DNA of 64,000 nucleotides, taken from the NCBI RefSeq assembly GCF_028372415.1, contig NC_092875.1, forward strand, positions 56,594,919 through 56,658,918, given 5' to 3'. This document shows, piece by piece, positions 22,490 to 34,518 of the stretch. Position 1 is the stretch's first letter. Every line of letters begins with the position of its first letter. A program made the position numbers and the translations under genes. A model generated the notes under the pieces. That model saw only the letters and a list, made by a program, of their open reading frames with translations. It was not told where the DNA came from and did not search any database. The DNA comes from Notamacropus eugenii. Lineage: Eukaryota; Chordata; Mammalia; Diprotodontia; Macropodidae.

Positions 22490-23820
22490 GGGTTGAAATC
22501 TCCCTTAATCTACCCTTCCTCTAATTCCCCCTGCATCTGTTTCCCTCCTTTATCCTGGTGAGTGAAATGTTTCTTTTGTATCCAACACTGTGTGTGTTTA
22601 TATGCATTCTTTCCTCCTTTGATCAATTCAAATGAAAATGAGGTTCAAGTGTCAGCTCTACCCTCTCCTCTGTTTGTAAAGACTTCTACTTATGCACTCT
22701 GATAATGTGAGATAATTTTCCCCAACAATTTTTTCTTTCCTCTCCCTACTGTAGTCCTCTTCTCCTCCATTTCTATTCTTCTCTTAAGATCATCAAAGCA
22801 TAATTGAACCACTCCAAGGCTTTCTCTCTAAATTTACTATCACCTCGGATGATCCTAGAGTTCAAAGAGGATACATGTATCATCTCCCAATATTGGAATG
22901 TTAGTAGTTCATACCGACTTGGTTCCTTCCCATTGTTCATTTAAGTTTAGGTTTTTATGTTTCTCTTTGCTCCTGTGTTTTAACTTCGAAGTTCCTACAC
23001 AGATCTTGTCTTTTCATCAGGAATGTTTGGAAGTTTTCTATTTCATTAAAAGCCCATTTTCCCCCTAGAGGATTCTAGTCAGTTTTGCTTGGTTAGTTAT
23101 TCCTGGATGTGAGTGTATATACTTTGCCTAACAGAGAACCATATTTCAAGATCACCAGTTCTTTATGGTGATGGCTGATAAACCATGTGTGATCTTAACT
23201 GTGTTTCCTCCATACTTCAATATTTTCTTTTTAACTGTTTTCAGTGCTTTTATTTTAACCCAGAAGCTATGAATTATGGTTGTAATATTCCTGGGAATTT
23301 TCAATTTGGGTCTTCTTTCAGAAGATAACTGATTGATTCCTTCTATTTCTACTTTACCCTCTAGTTCTAAGAAATCTGGGCTGTTTCTTTTAATATTATG
23401 TCTATTTTAATATTATGCTTGGTCATGGTATCCAAGCAGTTCAGTGAATCATAATTTTTTTTCTCCTCATTTCTTAAAGGCCAGTTGTTTTTGTTCTGAG
23501 AAACCTTGCATTTTCTTATTTTTTTCAATCTTCTGAAAAATAGTCTTTCTTCTATTATTTTTTTGTCTCACACGGTTATTAGTTTCTAGCTAGTGCATTC
23601 TAATTTTCAGTGACTTTGTTGCATGAGTAGGGTTTCGTACTTCTTGTATCAAGCTACTAATTTCCTTACTAATTCCTTCTTCCAGAGCTCTCATTTTCTT
23701 GCCAATTTTTTTTCTAGCTACTTCATTTCATTTACACAAATATTTTAATTCCTTTGAACACTTTTGTTTCATATCTTCCTATAATTCTACTTGACCATGT
23801 GCCCTGTATGTACTTTTTTC
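22490..23820 (-). mobile_element. Older L1/HAL1 copy: inter-ORF region and ORF1, antisense
   Basis: From about 22990 the order matches the antisense ORF1 of the copy at 46055-48792: 'catcaggaatgtttggaagt', 'ctagtcagttttgcttgg', 'gtgtgatcttaactgtgttt', 'gatcagata'-type ORF1 text and a coiled-coil-coding end near 23600-23780. More diverged than the other copies, with no open frame left, so it is an older subfamily. Confidence 0.55.
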
Positions 23821-23874
23821 TTTGAGTCTTTACCTGTATGTATTTTTTTGGAGTTATTCTCTTTTTCAGGGTTT

Positions 23875-25115
23875 ATGTCAAGAGTGTCCAGAAAGCTTGG
23901 AATATGATATTCCCGAAGATGAAGGAGTTAATGTTGCAACAAAAGAATCACCTTCCTGTGAAAATGAGTGCAATCCTTCAGGGGAAAATATAGATATTCA
24001 ATGAAGTAAAGGACTTTCACAAATTCCTGGTGATAATACAAGAGCTGAATAGAAAATTTGATTTTTAAATACAACACTCTAGAGAAGTATAAAAAGATAA
24101 ATAGGAAAGATAAAAAATAAAGAATTAAAAAAGGTGAAACTGTTTAAATTTCTACAAGGGAAGATGAAAGTTGTAGCCTTTAAGAACTTTATAATTATTA
24201 GGGCAATTAGAAGGAGTTTATATAGACAGAGGGTATAAGTGTGAATTGATTATAATGGGCTGATGCTCAAAAAAGTAACAAAAAAATTTAAGAGTGACAA
24301 AGATTGTACTAGGAGAAGAGGGAAGGGACAAATCATTTTACATAAAGGAGGCATGAAAGAAGTGTTATAGTGGAGGTGAAGATAAGGGTGGGTGATGAGC
24401 AATGATCAGAAATATAACACTTCAGAGGAGAGATAGGGTGAAAGGGGAATGTGTGTGAACGTGTGTGTATATGTGTGTGTGTGAGAGAGAGAGAGAAAGG
24501 TAAACAGGAAAAGTAGGATATGAAGAAATACATAGTTATAACTCTGAATATGAATGGGATGAACTCATCCATAAAACAGAAATGAACAGAATGGATTAAA
24601 AAGCAGAATCCTACAATATGCTGTTTACTACGAACACATGAGGCACAAAGACACAGAAAAAAAGCAAATCTAAGGAGCTGGAACAGAATATATTATGCTT
24701 CACTTTAAGTAAAAATAAAAAAGGAGTAAAATTCATGATCTTGGACAAAGCAAAGCAAAAACAGATCTAATTCAAAGAAATAAGGAGAGAAACTCTGTCT
24801 TCCTAAAAGGTACACAGACAATGAAGTAATATCAATACTAAACATATATGCACCAAATGAAATAGCATCCAGATTTTTAAAGGAGAAATTAAATTAGTTA
24901 CAGGAAGAAATAGACAGTAAAACTATCCTTTCTCAGATAATAATGTGATAAAAATTACATTCAATAAATGACTATGGAAAGATAGATTGAAAATCAATTT
25001 GAAACTAAATAATCTAATCCTAAAGAATAAGTGTGTCAAAGCACAGGTTGTAGAAATAACACTTTCATTAAAGAGAATGACAACAATGAGACAAAAATGG
25101 CCAAATTTATCATAT
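23875..25115 (+). mobile_element. L1 fragment: ORF1 end, inter-ORF spacer, ORF2 endonuclease start
   Basis: Begins with ORF1 C-terminal text (cttggaatatgatattcccg). A spacer carries a (TG)n(GA)n tract (24446-24496). Then comes the start of ORF2 with endonuclease-like 'NMNGMNSSIKQK' and 'WIKKQNPTICCL' (24545-24625). It continues weakly to text coding for the segment between endonuclease and RT (about 25010-25115). Frames are broken. It abuts the inverted copy on its left. Confidence 0.6.
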
Positions 25116-25194
25116 TCCCTTGTTAGAGATGACCTTGACACACACAAAAAAGTATCAAGAAAAATTTATTAAAAATGGAGTTCATAGTAGGGAA

Positions 25195-25482
25195 GGCCTT
25201 CTACATTCCTTCCCCTGAACTGAACCAGAAGGATCTGCTATAACAGTCACATTTCTCTCTGAGTAATAGAACACAATTTGTAATGGTCCCAGAGGCTTTG
25301 CATTCAATGAAAGTTTTCACTAATCAAGAATATTACCAGGACTTACATCTTAAATCTTAAATTTGTCCTAAAAACCAATCACTAGAGATCGTTTCTATAC
25401 ATTTTCAAATTCTCACCAAAGCAAGTTCTTTATTCCATCTCAGCTGCTGGAGCTATACTTTTTGAATAGCCTCAGGTCTGCA
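25195..25482 (-). mobile_element. LTR fossil fragment related to 15597-15960
   Basis: Inverted match to the LTR-like segment at 15597-15860, with AATAAA visible on the minus strand near 25433. No internal retroviral sequence adjoins it, so it is either a solo LTR remnant or a detached piece. Ends unresolved. Confidence 0.5.
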
Positions 25483-26504
25483 TATATAGAGTTATGCAAT
25501 TCTTGTTAGCTATGCATGGCTAAGAGCTCTTCATTTCTACATTGTTCACCTGATCCAGAAATTCAAATCCTATTTGTAAGCAGTACCTTCTTAAACTCCT
25601 ACAGCTTTCCAATATCTGCACTTCCCTTCTGATAGTCATGTCTGCAAACAACTGCAGCAATGAAAACATGATCTGTCTTTAGTTTCTTATTTCAGATTTT
25701 TTAATTCTTAGCAACTGTTTCCTAATTCTTTCAGGCAGTTAGATTTGTGCCAGAGTGAATCGAGTACCAACGCTTTCTATACATCTTGGGAAGTTCTCCC
25801 TCATGTCCTGAATCTATTCCCCAGGAAGATAGGAAATCTCTCTCCCCGCCCACCCCACCCCCCGCCTCTCTCTCATCTGGCTTTTCCTGAATGCCTTCTC
25901 ATCTGACAGTGCCATATTTTGGGGTAGAAAATCCAATTTCCTTTTCTTTTGAAAGAGATACATATCTATTAATGATCTGCAAGTGTTTGTATTTCTTTCC
26001 CTTATGGTACTTTCCCCCACATTTAATTTTCTCACATGTCAATGTTTCTTTTGCCCTTTCACATGAATTTTTTAACTTAATTTTAATACCAAAACTCCCT
26101 TCCATTTTGAAAGGAACACTTCCTTATCCCTAATATTCAACAGAGTGGAGATGAAATCTTTAAGGCCCCTTCCCTTCTTTCCTATGAATCAGTCTAACCT
26201 GCACTTCGAGTGTAGATCACAATTGACTACTTTTAGAAGAAAGCGAATCATGGTCCACCTTTCAGGTCTCTGTAGATTTTTGTGCTTTCTCCATATCCCC
26301 TGGAAGCAAGATTTTCAGTCCTTTGCAGTTTGTGCTACCAATTCTTTTAGCCAGCATCCGTGGAGAACAAATATATCAATGAAAGAGGCCCATAAATAGT
26401 GGTCTGGACTGTTTTACGAGATAGTTACATGAGATAGTAAATTCCTTGTCGCTGTAAAAGGACAAATGGAATTTAGATCTAAAGATTGCTTGCAGTTCAT
26501 GAAG
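25483..26504. other. No recognised feature
   Basis: Pyrimidine-rich and AT-rich text with short overlapping open frames on both strands (25814-26399) that show no domain character. It could include more of the adjoining LTR element. Confidence 0.4.
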
Positions 26505-26620
26505 TAAAACTCCCTGATTTTACAAATGAGGAAACTGGAGCTAGGAAAGGTAAAGAGACTTGGCCAAGAACACTAACTAATAAATAATAGAGGTCAGATT
26601 TAAAGCAAATCTTATTCAAA
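26505..26620 (-). repeat. MIR fragment
   Basis: Antisense MIR core: 'acaaatgaggaaactggagc' then 'agagacttggccaag'. Confidence 0.65.
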
Positions 26621-26774
26621 GACATAGCTAAGTAGTTAGAAACTTATATATTATAAAATGGACACTTTGATCTGTAGGAAGCTGATCTAGAGGACTACTA
26701 TTTCAGAGCCAATATTCTATGGCTTAATAATTCTAAGAAGGAAAGGAGGCAGAAAACAACAATAATGATGATAG

Positions 26775-27110
26775 TGATAATAGATTATAGAATGCCTTAA
26801 AGTTTACAAAGTACTTTACAAATATCTCATTTGGTCCTCACATCAACTCTGGGGTAGGCGCTATTATCCCCACAATAATGGATGAGATAATGAATGTAAA
26901 GTGCTTTGCAAACCTTAAAGAACTCTATAAATGCTAGGTTTTTATTATTATTGCTATTACCATGATTATCATTATTCTTTTATAAGTGAACAGGCAGATG
27001 CTGCGAGACATGAAGTGACTTGTTCAAGATCCTACAACTAGTAAGAGTCTGAAAGGTGCTATGAATCCATATCTTCCCGAGGAAAAATCCACTATTTGAT
27101 TGCCCAGGCA
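26775..27110. repeat. Cluster of MIR/CORE-SINE pieces
   Basis: 26775-26875 shows 'gccttaaagtttacaaagta' and 'tctcatttggtcctcacat'. 26880-26960 shows 'tgtaaagtgctttgcaaacc' and a TTATTATTATT tail (+ strand). 26985-27110 is antisense MIR ('gaagtgacttgttcaagatc'). All are old. Confidence 0.6.
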
Positions 27111-27534
27111 ATGCTACCTCCTAGCAAAATTTTATATTTATGCTTATGAAAATAGTCTGTTCCAGTACCTCATCATGTCAGATAACTACACTTGATTCTT
27201 GAAGACTGAGGCAGCAAAACATGATCTGTGCTGGGTTTTAACCACACTGGAGGGGTTTTGAGAATAAGTGAATGGATAGATGACATGCTGTTGTCCAAGG
27301 ACCAGCTTAGTTAAAAACAAGAAGAATCGGGTACCAGTTGACAGTTTTTTATTTTGCTCAAAAGAAGTCACGAAGGCAATTTGTTAAGGACATAGGGAAA
27401 TGGGCATCTAATTCTGTGGAGGGACCATGAGCAAGGTCCAAATTGTATCTTCTCTACTCTTCCTGTTTCTTCTTAAATTGTATAGCATTGTATGGTGCAC
27501 AATATGCTTTTCCATACATTGTTTCATTTCATCC

Positions 27535-27665
27535 ATAGATAGCACAGAACAGTTCACATAATTGCCATCATACAAATAAAAATGTTGAGACTTACAGGCA
27601 TTAAGTTACTTGCCCAAGGCACATAGATTATGCCCCAGAAATTAAAACAAGGTCTATTAATTCTA
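27535..27665 (-). repeat. MIR fragment
   Basis: Antisense MIR text 'cattaagttacttgcccaag' with flanking diverged core. Confidence 0.5.
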
Positions 27666-27932
27666 GATCTAATGCTCATTTAGAAAAAGCAGATGTTATA
27701 ACAAAATATGTTGGGGCAAACATGATGGTAACTTTATAGAAAGTCCATAAACCAATGCCATGAAAGAGAAAAATCTGAGTGATAGTGAAAGAGATAATAT
27801 AACTAAGAAAACCACCCTGAACTGTGACCTTTGGACTATCTTGACCTTTAGAGTTTGCATTCAAAGTTTCTGCCTCCCAGACTTTTGACCTTACATATCA
27901 ATGCCACATTCCAGGGCTAGGACCAGACTACA

Positions 27933-28871
27933 TCAATGAGATGGGAGCATTTTTCTAATAACTCTCCACATGGCATCTTTTATATCCTTGTTTCTCATGC
28001 TATAGATGAAAGGGTTCAGCATAGGGGTGACCACAGAATACATCACTGAGGCAACTGAAGTCTTCCAGGTGGAGTGGGTAGATGAGGAACTCAGATATAC
28101 TCCAAGACCAGTGCCATAGAATAATGAAACAACAGAGAGGTGAGATCCACAGGTAGAAAAGGCTTTATATTTTCCCCCAGGAGATGGGACTCTCAATAAG
28201 GAGGAACATATCTGACCATAAGAGAAAAGGATCCCTGTGAGGGGGAGAATGCCCAGAAGACCAGCTGCCAAGTACACTAAGATGTCATTGATGAGGGTAT
28301 CAGAACAAGAGAGCTTTGTAACTTGACTAATATCACAGAAAAAATGAGGAAGTTCACGTTTGCTACAGAAGGATAGCTTTGTCACCAAGACAGTGTGGAG
28401 AGTGGAGTTTATAAGACTAATAGTCCATGAGATCAGAACCAGGAGGCCACAAATTCGTGGATTCATTATGGTGACATAATTCAGAGGGTGACAGATGGCC
28501 ACAAAACGGTCATAGGCCATCACAGTGAGGAGAAAATTATCTAGAAAAGCAAAAACCATGAAGAAACACATTTGAGTAAGGCATCCCGAATAGGAGATAA
28601 CCTTACTGTGTGTTAGAATGTTCAGCAGCATCTTGGGGACTGTAGTAGATACCAGACAAAGATCAACAAAGGACAAATTAGAAAGAAAGAAGTACATTGG
28701 GGTGTGGAGATGGGAGTCAGAGCCAATGGCTAACATAATAATAAGGTTTCCAATCACAGTCACCATGTATATGCCCAGGAAGAGCCCAAAGAGGGGCAGC
28801 TGCTGCTCTGACTTCTCAGAAAGTCCCAGGAGGAGAAATTCTGATATATGTGTTTGGTTTTCTGGTCCCAT
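27933..28871 (-). CDS. Olfactory receptor, OR7-like (class II)
   Basis: An intact 312-residue odorant receptor frame; expected role as for the neighbouring receptors, ligand unknown. Signatures: N5 glycosylation site (NQT), GN at 41-42, [13 protein letters not shown] at 55-67, PKMLLNIL at 79-86, [13 protein letters not shown] at 118-130, SY at 217-218, [20 protein letters not shown] at 234-253 and PMLNPFIY at 283-290. Disulfide cysteines C97 and C179 are present, with C169 and C189. The opening [20 protein letters not shown] and the tail MRNKDIKDA resemble human OR7A/OR7C proteins (recalled). It is clearly closer to the gene at 55411-56349 than to the one at 3746-4684. An open frame extends upstream to 28955, but an acceptor (exon starting at 28884) lies 13 bases before this ATG, so the shorter start is chosen. 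No damage seen. Confidence 0.95.
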   Translation of the reverse strand: MGPENQTHISEFLLLGLSEKSEQQLPLFGLFLGIYMVTVIGNLIIMLAIGSDSHLHTPMYFFLSNLSFVDLCLVSTTVPKMLLNILTHSKVISYSGCLTQMCFFMVFAFLDNFLLTVMAYDRFVAICHPLNYVTIMNPRICGLLVLISWTISLINSTLHTVLVTKLSFCSKRELPHFFCDISQVTKLSCSDTLINDILVYLAAGLLGILPLTGILFSYGQICSSLLRVPSPGGKYKAFSTCGSHLSVVSLFYGTGLGVYLSSSSTHSTWKTSVASVMYSVVTPMLNPFIYSMRNKDIKDAMWRVIRKMLPSH

Positions 28872-28884
28872 GCATCTAGTGTAT

Positions 28885-28905
28885 CTACAAAGAAAAAGTT
28901 GTGGT
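28885..28905 (-). other. Splice acceptor for OR coding exon
   Basis: On the minus strand 'caactttttctttgtag' ends at 28885, a strong pyrimidine tract plus AG, 13 bases ahead of the ATG at 28871. It supports a spliced non-coding 5' exon. Confidence 0.7.
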
Positions 28906-28969
28906 AAGAATCTAAATTGGAAATACAGGCACTTCATACTTTTGTAACAGAACAAAAACTAGATTTGAA

Positions 28970-29105
28970 CTCAGAAGACTCGTTTAAATTCCAGATCTGC
29001 CATTTAATGCCTGAGTGATCTTAAGCAATTCACCCCAACTTTATTAGACTCAAATTCCTCATATGTAAAATATAGTTGGACTACGTGGTCTAGTTTCTTT
29101 CCAGG
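28970..29105 (+). repeat. MIR fragment
   Basis: Sense MIR core: 'ctgagtgatcttaagcaatt', then 'ctcatatgtaaaatatagtt'. Lies directly upstream of the OR7-like gene. Confidence 0.55.
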
Positions 29106-29454
29106 TCTCACATCGCAGGAAACTCCATGAATCATACTTAGAACTTAAGAAATTTTGAATGAAATGAGAAATCTCTTCTGAACAACAACATTCATTGAAG
29201 TTAAAAATGTTCTGTGAGTTAAATATTAAGCACAGAACAATAAAAAATGGAGAAACATGGAATGAAGAATTAATTTCAATTTTGAAGGGGAAATACTATT
29301 TTTTCCAATTCAATTTTCCAATTCAATAAATGAATTGGGACCAAATATATATGCTTTCCTATATGAAGATAGAAATATCTCTAAAGCATAAATACTGAAT
29401 TCAAAAAAACAGACAATAAATTAGACAAAGTATTTACAGTAGCTGAAAGAAAAA

Positions 29455-31665
29455 AGACATTGAAAATACATAAGGAATTGAACTAAAAACCATCAGCAAG
29501 CATTATATGTAATGGGGATAAGCTAGAAGTATTTGCAGTAAGATCTGCAGTGAACAAGGATGTCCATTATCATCACTGTTATTCAGTGTGGTGCTAGAAA
29601 GGTTAGATTTAGCAGTAAGAGAAGAAAAAGAAATTGAAAGAATTAGAATAGGCAAAGAAGAAACTAAGTTTCACTCTTTGCAGATGATATGATGATATAC
29701 TTGGAGAATGCTAGAAAACCGAGTAAAAAAACTATTTGAAATGATAAACAACTTTAGTAAAGTTGCAGGATATAAAATAAGCCCACAAAAATCATCAGCA
29801 TCTCTATATATTACTAACAAGCTTAACAGCAAGAGATAGAAATAGAAATTTCATTTAAAATTACTGTAGACATTATAAAATTTGGGAGTCTACTTGCCAA
29901 AGCAAACCCAGGAACTATATGATCACAATTACAAAACACTTTTCACAGAAATAAAGTCAAATCTAAATAACTGGAAAAACATCAGATGCTTACGGGTAGG
30001 CCGAGCTAATATAATAAAAATAACAATTCTACTTAAATTAATTTATTTATTCAGTGACATAACAATCAAACTACCAAAAATTCTTTTATAGATACAAAAA
30101 AATATATCAAAATGCATCTGGAAGAACAAAAGGTCAAAAATATCAAGGGAATTCATGAAAAAAATGCAAGGGAGGGTGGCCTAGGTATAACAGATCTCAA
30201 AGTGTATTATAAAGCAGTTATCAAAACAATTTGGTGCTAACTAAGAAATAGAGGGGTCAATCAGTGGGATTGCTTAGGTACACAAGACGCAGTTGTTAAT
30301 GATTATAGTAATCTACTGTTTGATAAACCCAAAGACTCCAGTTTCTGGACTAAGAACTCACTATTTGAAAAAAACTCCTGGGAAAACTGGAAAACACTAT
30401 GACAAAAACTGGTTATAGACCAAGGTCTGGCACCATGTAAAAAAATAAAGTCCAAATGGGTACACCATTTATATATAATGGCTGATAATATAAACAAATT
30501 AGGAAGTGAGCAAAGAATAGTTTATCTGTAAGATTTATGAAAAACAGAGGAAATTATGATCAACAAGAGATAGAGAACATTATGAAATGTGAAATGGATA
30601 ATTTTGACTACATTAAATTGAAAAGCTTTTGCCCAAAGTCAATGCAACCAAGATTAGGAGGGAAGTAGAAAACTGGCAAAAAAAAATTTACAACCAGTGT
30701 CTCTGATAAAGGCCTCCTTTCTAAAATATATAGAAAAATTGAATCAAATTTATAAGAATATAAGTTATTCTCCAATTAATAAATGGTCAAAGCATATGAA
30801 CAGGCAGTTTTCAGAGGAAGACATTACAGCTTTCTATAGTCATATGAAAAAATGCTCTAAATCATTATTTGTTTTAACGCAAGTCAAAACAACTCTGAGG
30901 TACCACATCATACCTACCAGACTGACAAACAAGACAAAGCAGGAAAATGGCAAATGTTGGAGAAAATGTGGGAAAATTGGAACACATTCATTGTTGATGG
31001 AGTTGTGAACTCATCCAACCATTCTGGAGAGCAATTTGAAACTATGCCCAAAGGACTACAAAAATGTGCAAACCCTTTAACTCAGCAATACCACTTCCAA
31101 GGCTGTGTCACAGAGATCTTTTTGTAGGGGCCAAGAACTAGAAATTGAGGGTATGCCTATCAATCGGAGAATCGCTGAACAAGTTGTGGTATATGAATGT
31201 AATGAAATACTATAGTACTGTAAGAAATGATGAACAGGAAGACTTCAGAAAAACGTGAACTTGTATGAACTGATACTGAATGAAGTGAGCAGAACCAAGA
31301 GAACACTGTACACAGTAAAAGCCACAGTGTTTGATGACTGATTTTGATAGACTTAGCTCTTCTCAGCAATGCAAAGACCTAAAACAATTCCAAAAGAGTC
31401 ATGATGGAAAATATCATCCACATCCAGAGGAAGAAATACAGGGTCTGAATGCAGATCAAAGCATACCATTTGCTCCTTTTTGTTTTGTTTTTTTCTTTCT
31501 CATGGTTCCTCTTTTTCACGTCTGTTCTTCTACACAACATGGCTAATGTGAAAATATGCTTAATAAGAGTGTATATATAGAGCTTACATCAAATTGCTCA
31601 CCTTCTTGGAGAGAGGAAAATGGAAGGTCATGGAGAAAATTTAAAACTTATAAATTGATTTATTT
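29455..31665 (+). mobile_element. L1 LINE, RT to 3' end (5'-truncated)
   Basis: ORF2 text from the RT core onward: '[13 protein letters not shown]', a FADD-type box in the 'ctctttgcagatgatatg' segment (29673-29690), 'LGVYLPKQTQELYDHNYKTL' (29885-29945), 'VGRANIIKITILLKLIYLF' and the C-terminal 'WRKCGKIGTHSLL' (about 30955-31000). A 3' UTR follows, ending near 31665. Frameshifts and stops divide ORF2 into short pieces (29882-30091, 30697-31008), so it is inactive. A TG microsatellite follows at 31712-31745. Confidence 0.85.
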
Positions 31666-31707
31666 TAATACATAAAAAAGTAGAGAATCTACAAATACAT
31701 ATATATA

Positions 31708-31711
<4 letters not shown>

Positions 31712-31745
<34 letters not shown>
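31712..31745. repeat. (TG)n microsatellite
   Basis: About 16 TG repeats following ATATA text. Confidence 0.9.
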
Positions 31746-31748
<3 letters not shown>

Positions 31749-31749
31749 G

Positions 31750-32274
31750 AGTTGAGTTTTTAAAATCTCAGAGATAATTTGATCAACAATGTATAAATGG
31801 TAAAAGATATGAAGAATTTCCAAAAGAAGGATTCAACTCTAATCATTGAAATAATGCTTAATTTTGCTAAAAATTAAAAAGGATGCAAAAAGATATCTTA
31901 AAGATGTAACACCCATGAAATTGGGTAAAAATAATCAAAAGAAACAAACCCCAAAATTTATCATTTTGGGGGAGAATAGGCCCATTCATTAAATGAAGAT
32001 GGAATCACAGGATTCTAAAATCTTTTTGAACAGAAATCTGACATCAAATAATATAAGGTTAAAAATAAATAATAAATAAAATTTATTTATTTTAAATAAA
32101 ATTTTACTTATTTTAATAAAAAACAGACAACAAAAATTTGACTCAATAACTCCATTTTTGGACTGTATCATAAAAGCATTAAAAATTCATTGGTTCAAAG
32201 ATTTTCCTAGTAAGACTACATATAAATGCAAGAAAAAAATATTGAGACAAGCTTGCAATAAGGGAATAATTAGT
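31750..32274. other. A-rich stretch, possibly old L1
   Basis: No gene. The last 150 bases vaguely follow L1 ORF2/3' UTR text that resumes at 33577, so the HAL1 copy at 32290-33561 probably inserted into an old L1. Confidence 0.35.
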
Positions 32275-32289
32275 TTGTTATACATTATT

Positions 32290-33561
32290 TTTTTAAATTG
32301 TCTCTCCTGGATCTATTTTTCAGGTCAGTTGTTTTTCCAATGAGATATTTCACATTATCTTCCATTTTTTCATTCTTTTGGTTTTGTTTTGTGATTTCTT
32401 GGTTTCTCATAAAGTCATTAGCCTCCATCTGTTCCATTCTAATTTTGAAAGAACTCTTTTCTTCAGTGAGCTTTTGAACCTCCTTTTCCATTTGGCTGCT
32501 TTTGAAAACATTCTTCTCCTCATTGGCTTTTTGAACCTCTTTTGCCAATTGAGTTAGCCTATTTTTCAAGGTGTTATTTTCTTCAGCATTTTTTTGGGTC
32601 TCCTTTAGCAAGGTATGGATCTGCTTTTCATGCTTTTCTTTCATCTCTCTCATTTCTCTTCCCAGTTTTTCCTCCACTTCTCTAACTTGATTTTCGAAAT
32701 CTTTTTGAGCTCTTCCATGGCCTGAGCCCATGGTATATTTATTTTGGATGTGTGGGATACAGAAGCCTTGACTTCTGTGTCTTTCCCTGATGGTAAGCAT
32801 TGTTCTTCCTCATCAAAAAGGAAGGGAGGAAATATCTGTTCACCAAGAAAGTAACCTTCTATTTTTTTTCCCTTTTCTGGGCATTTTCCCAGCCAGTGAC
32901 TTGACTTCTGAGTTTTCTTTCCACCCCCACCTCGCCTCCAGATCCACCCAGCCAGTGCTTGGAGTCTGAGATTCAAATGCTGCTTCCCAGCCTCAGGGCT
33001 TTGGGTGGGGGCAGGGCTGCTATTCAGTGTGAGATTAAGTTCAGGTGCTCAGGTGGGGGCAGGGCCACCACTCAGGGCTTAGTTCCCTCAGGGGGTTTAT
33101 GCAGAGACCTTCAACAATGGATCCTGGCTCCTGCCTGCTTGGGGAGCCCCTGTCTGCCACTGCCCCTTCTGCTGCCTGCTGAGGGGACCTGAGTTATGGG
33201 GACACCCCACTCCCCTGTCGGCCACCCAAAAAGACTCTCTCACTGACCCTTGTCACCTGTGGGTGGCAGGACCCATGCAGCCACTGGAGATTCCTTCCCT
33301 GAAGCCTGCTCGGGTCTGCTCCTCTCAGTGACGCATGGCCAAGGCAGGGCTGGGCTCTGCTCCAGGTCCAGTGTGCTACAGACCTTTCATGTTAGGTTTT
33401 CAGGGCTCTCTGGAACAGAAGTCTCGTCTGCTATGTTGTTCTGTGGCTTCAGCTGCTCCAGAATTTGTTGGGAGTTCTTCTTTACAGATATTTTATGGGC
33501 TGTGGGTTTGGAGCTAGCATATGTGTGTCTTTCTACTCTGCCATCTTGGCTCCTCTCCCTC
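32290..33561 (-). mobile_element. HAL1/L1 copy with intact 5' end but ending inside ORF1
   Basis: Minus-strand order: GGAGCCAAGATGG box (complement 33541-33553), GC-rich 5' UTR, ORF1 N-terminal part and coiled coil (about 32890-32300), then an abrupt end at 'agagacaatttaaaaaaata' in ORF1 just before the 'LRIMGLPES'-type motif. A perfect 15-bp duplication, ttgttatacattatt, flanks it at 32275-32289 and 33562-33576. So the 3' end is that of the inserted RNA/cDNA, not a later deletion. ORF1 is open in the 171-codon stretch 32285-32800, while the first part is in another frame. Confidence 0.85.
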
Positions 33562-33576
33562 TTGTTATACATTATT

Positions 33577-34190
33577 GTTGTTACAAAAATGTAATGCAAT
33601 ATAAAGCAATTTTAAAGAATATTAAATATTAGAGGAAAACCCTTGTGAAATAATGCCAAATAAAAAAAGTCAGAGCCATATGCCAAGAGCACACTAGTTA
33701 TGATCATGCAAAAATTAAAGTGAATATAAAAGAATGGACAAAGAATCCTGATAAGGACCTTGAGGAAGTAGATAAAAATTTACTATGATACTTTATACAT
33801 TGAAATATATTATTGTAAATGTAAATAGCTGCTAATCAAGTTTAATTGGTCCTATTGCTATTTTATTTTTTTTTAAATCTGTACAATCAGGGATGATCAA
33901 CTGTGACATACTTGGCTTCTGTGATTAATAAAATTATAGAGGACAATTACAATGGATTCCTGATGAAAAACACTACATACCTTCAGAAAATGAGAACAGA
34001 TGAAATGAGTGAAAATTGAAGTATAATTTTTTCTCTTTATTTTTCTTGCTTTTTAAAGAAATATAGCTAATATGGGATGTGTTTAGCATGATTTCACATA
34101 TACAGTCAATATAATATTGCTGCCTTCTCATCAGCTGTGGAACAAGGTAATCTGGAATTCAAAATTTAAAAAGAAAGGAATGATAAAAAG
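33577..34190 (+). mobile_element. Old L1 3' UTR, diverged
   Basis: Sense L1 3' UTR pieces can be followed: 'ggatgatcaactgtgacata', 'aaatagctaatatggg' type text at about 34060, and 'tggaattcaaaatttaaaaa' at 34150. Very diverged. Confidence 0.45.
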
Positions 34191-34518
34191 ATAAATAATA
34201 AATCAAAATAGTGTTTTTAGAATGTATGACCAGAACCAATTTTAATCATCTGCAGAGGGATGCCAATTATGGGAGAGAGGGATAATGATCCAGCGGGAAA
34301 GTAGAGGTTGGGAAGCTTGTCCTGCAGTGACAACTGTTCCAGAACTGATAGACAAGGAGGGCAGGTCATTTGGGACCACTTCATCCACTGCCCCAAGGCA
34401 AAAAGTTAGGCGGGTGCCAGAGGGAGGAGGTGAACCCAAGATCCAGAAGTCAACATCAGCAGTGCTTCAGTGTTTGGTCCAGGGGAGCAAAGCAAAGCAA
34501 GTATGATCTAATCCAAGG

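Noticed and set aside
32285-32800. 171-codon minus-strand frame as a host gene
   Set aside because: It is the ORF1 coiled-coil region of a HAL1/L1 copy.
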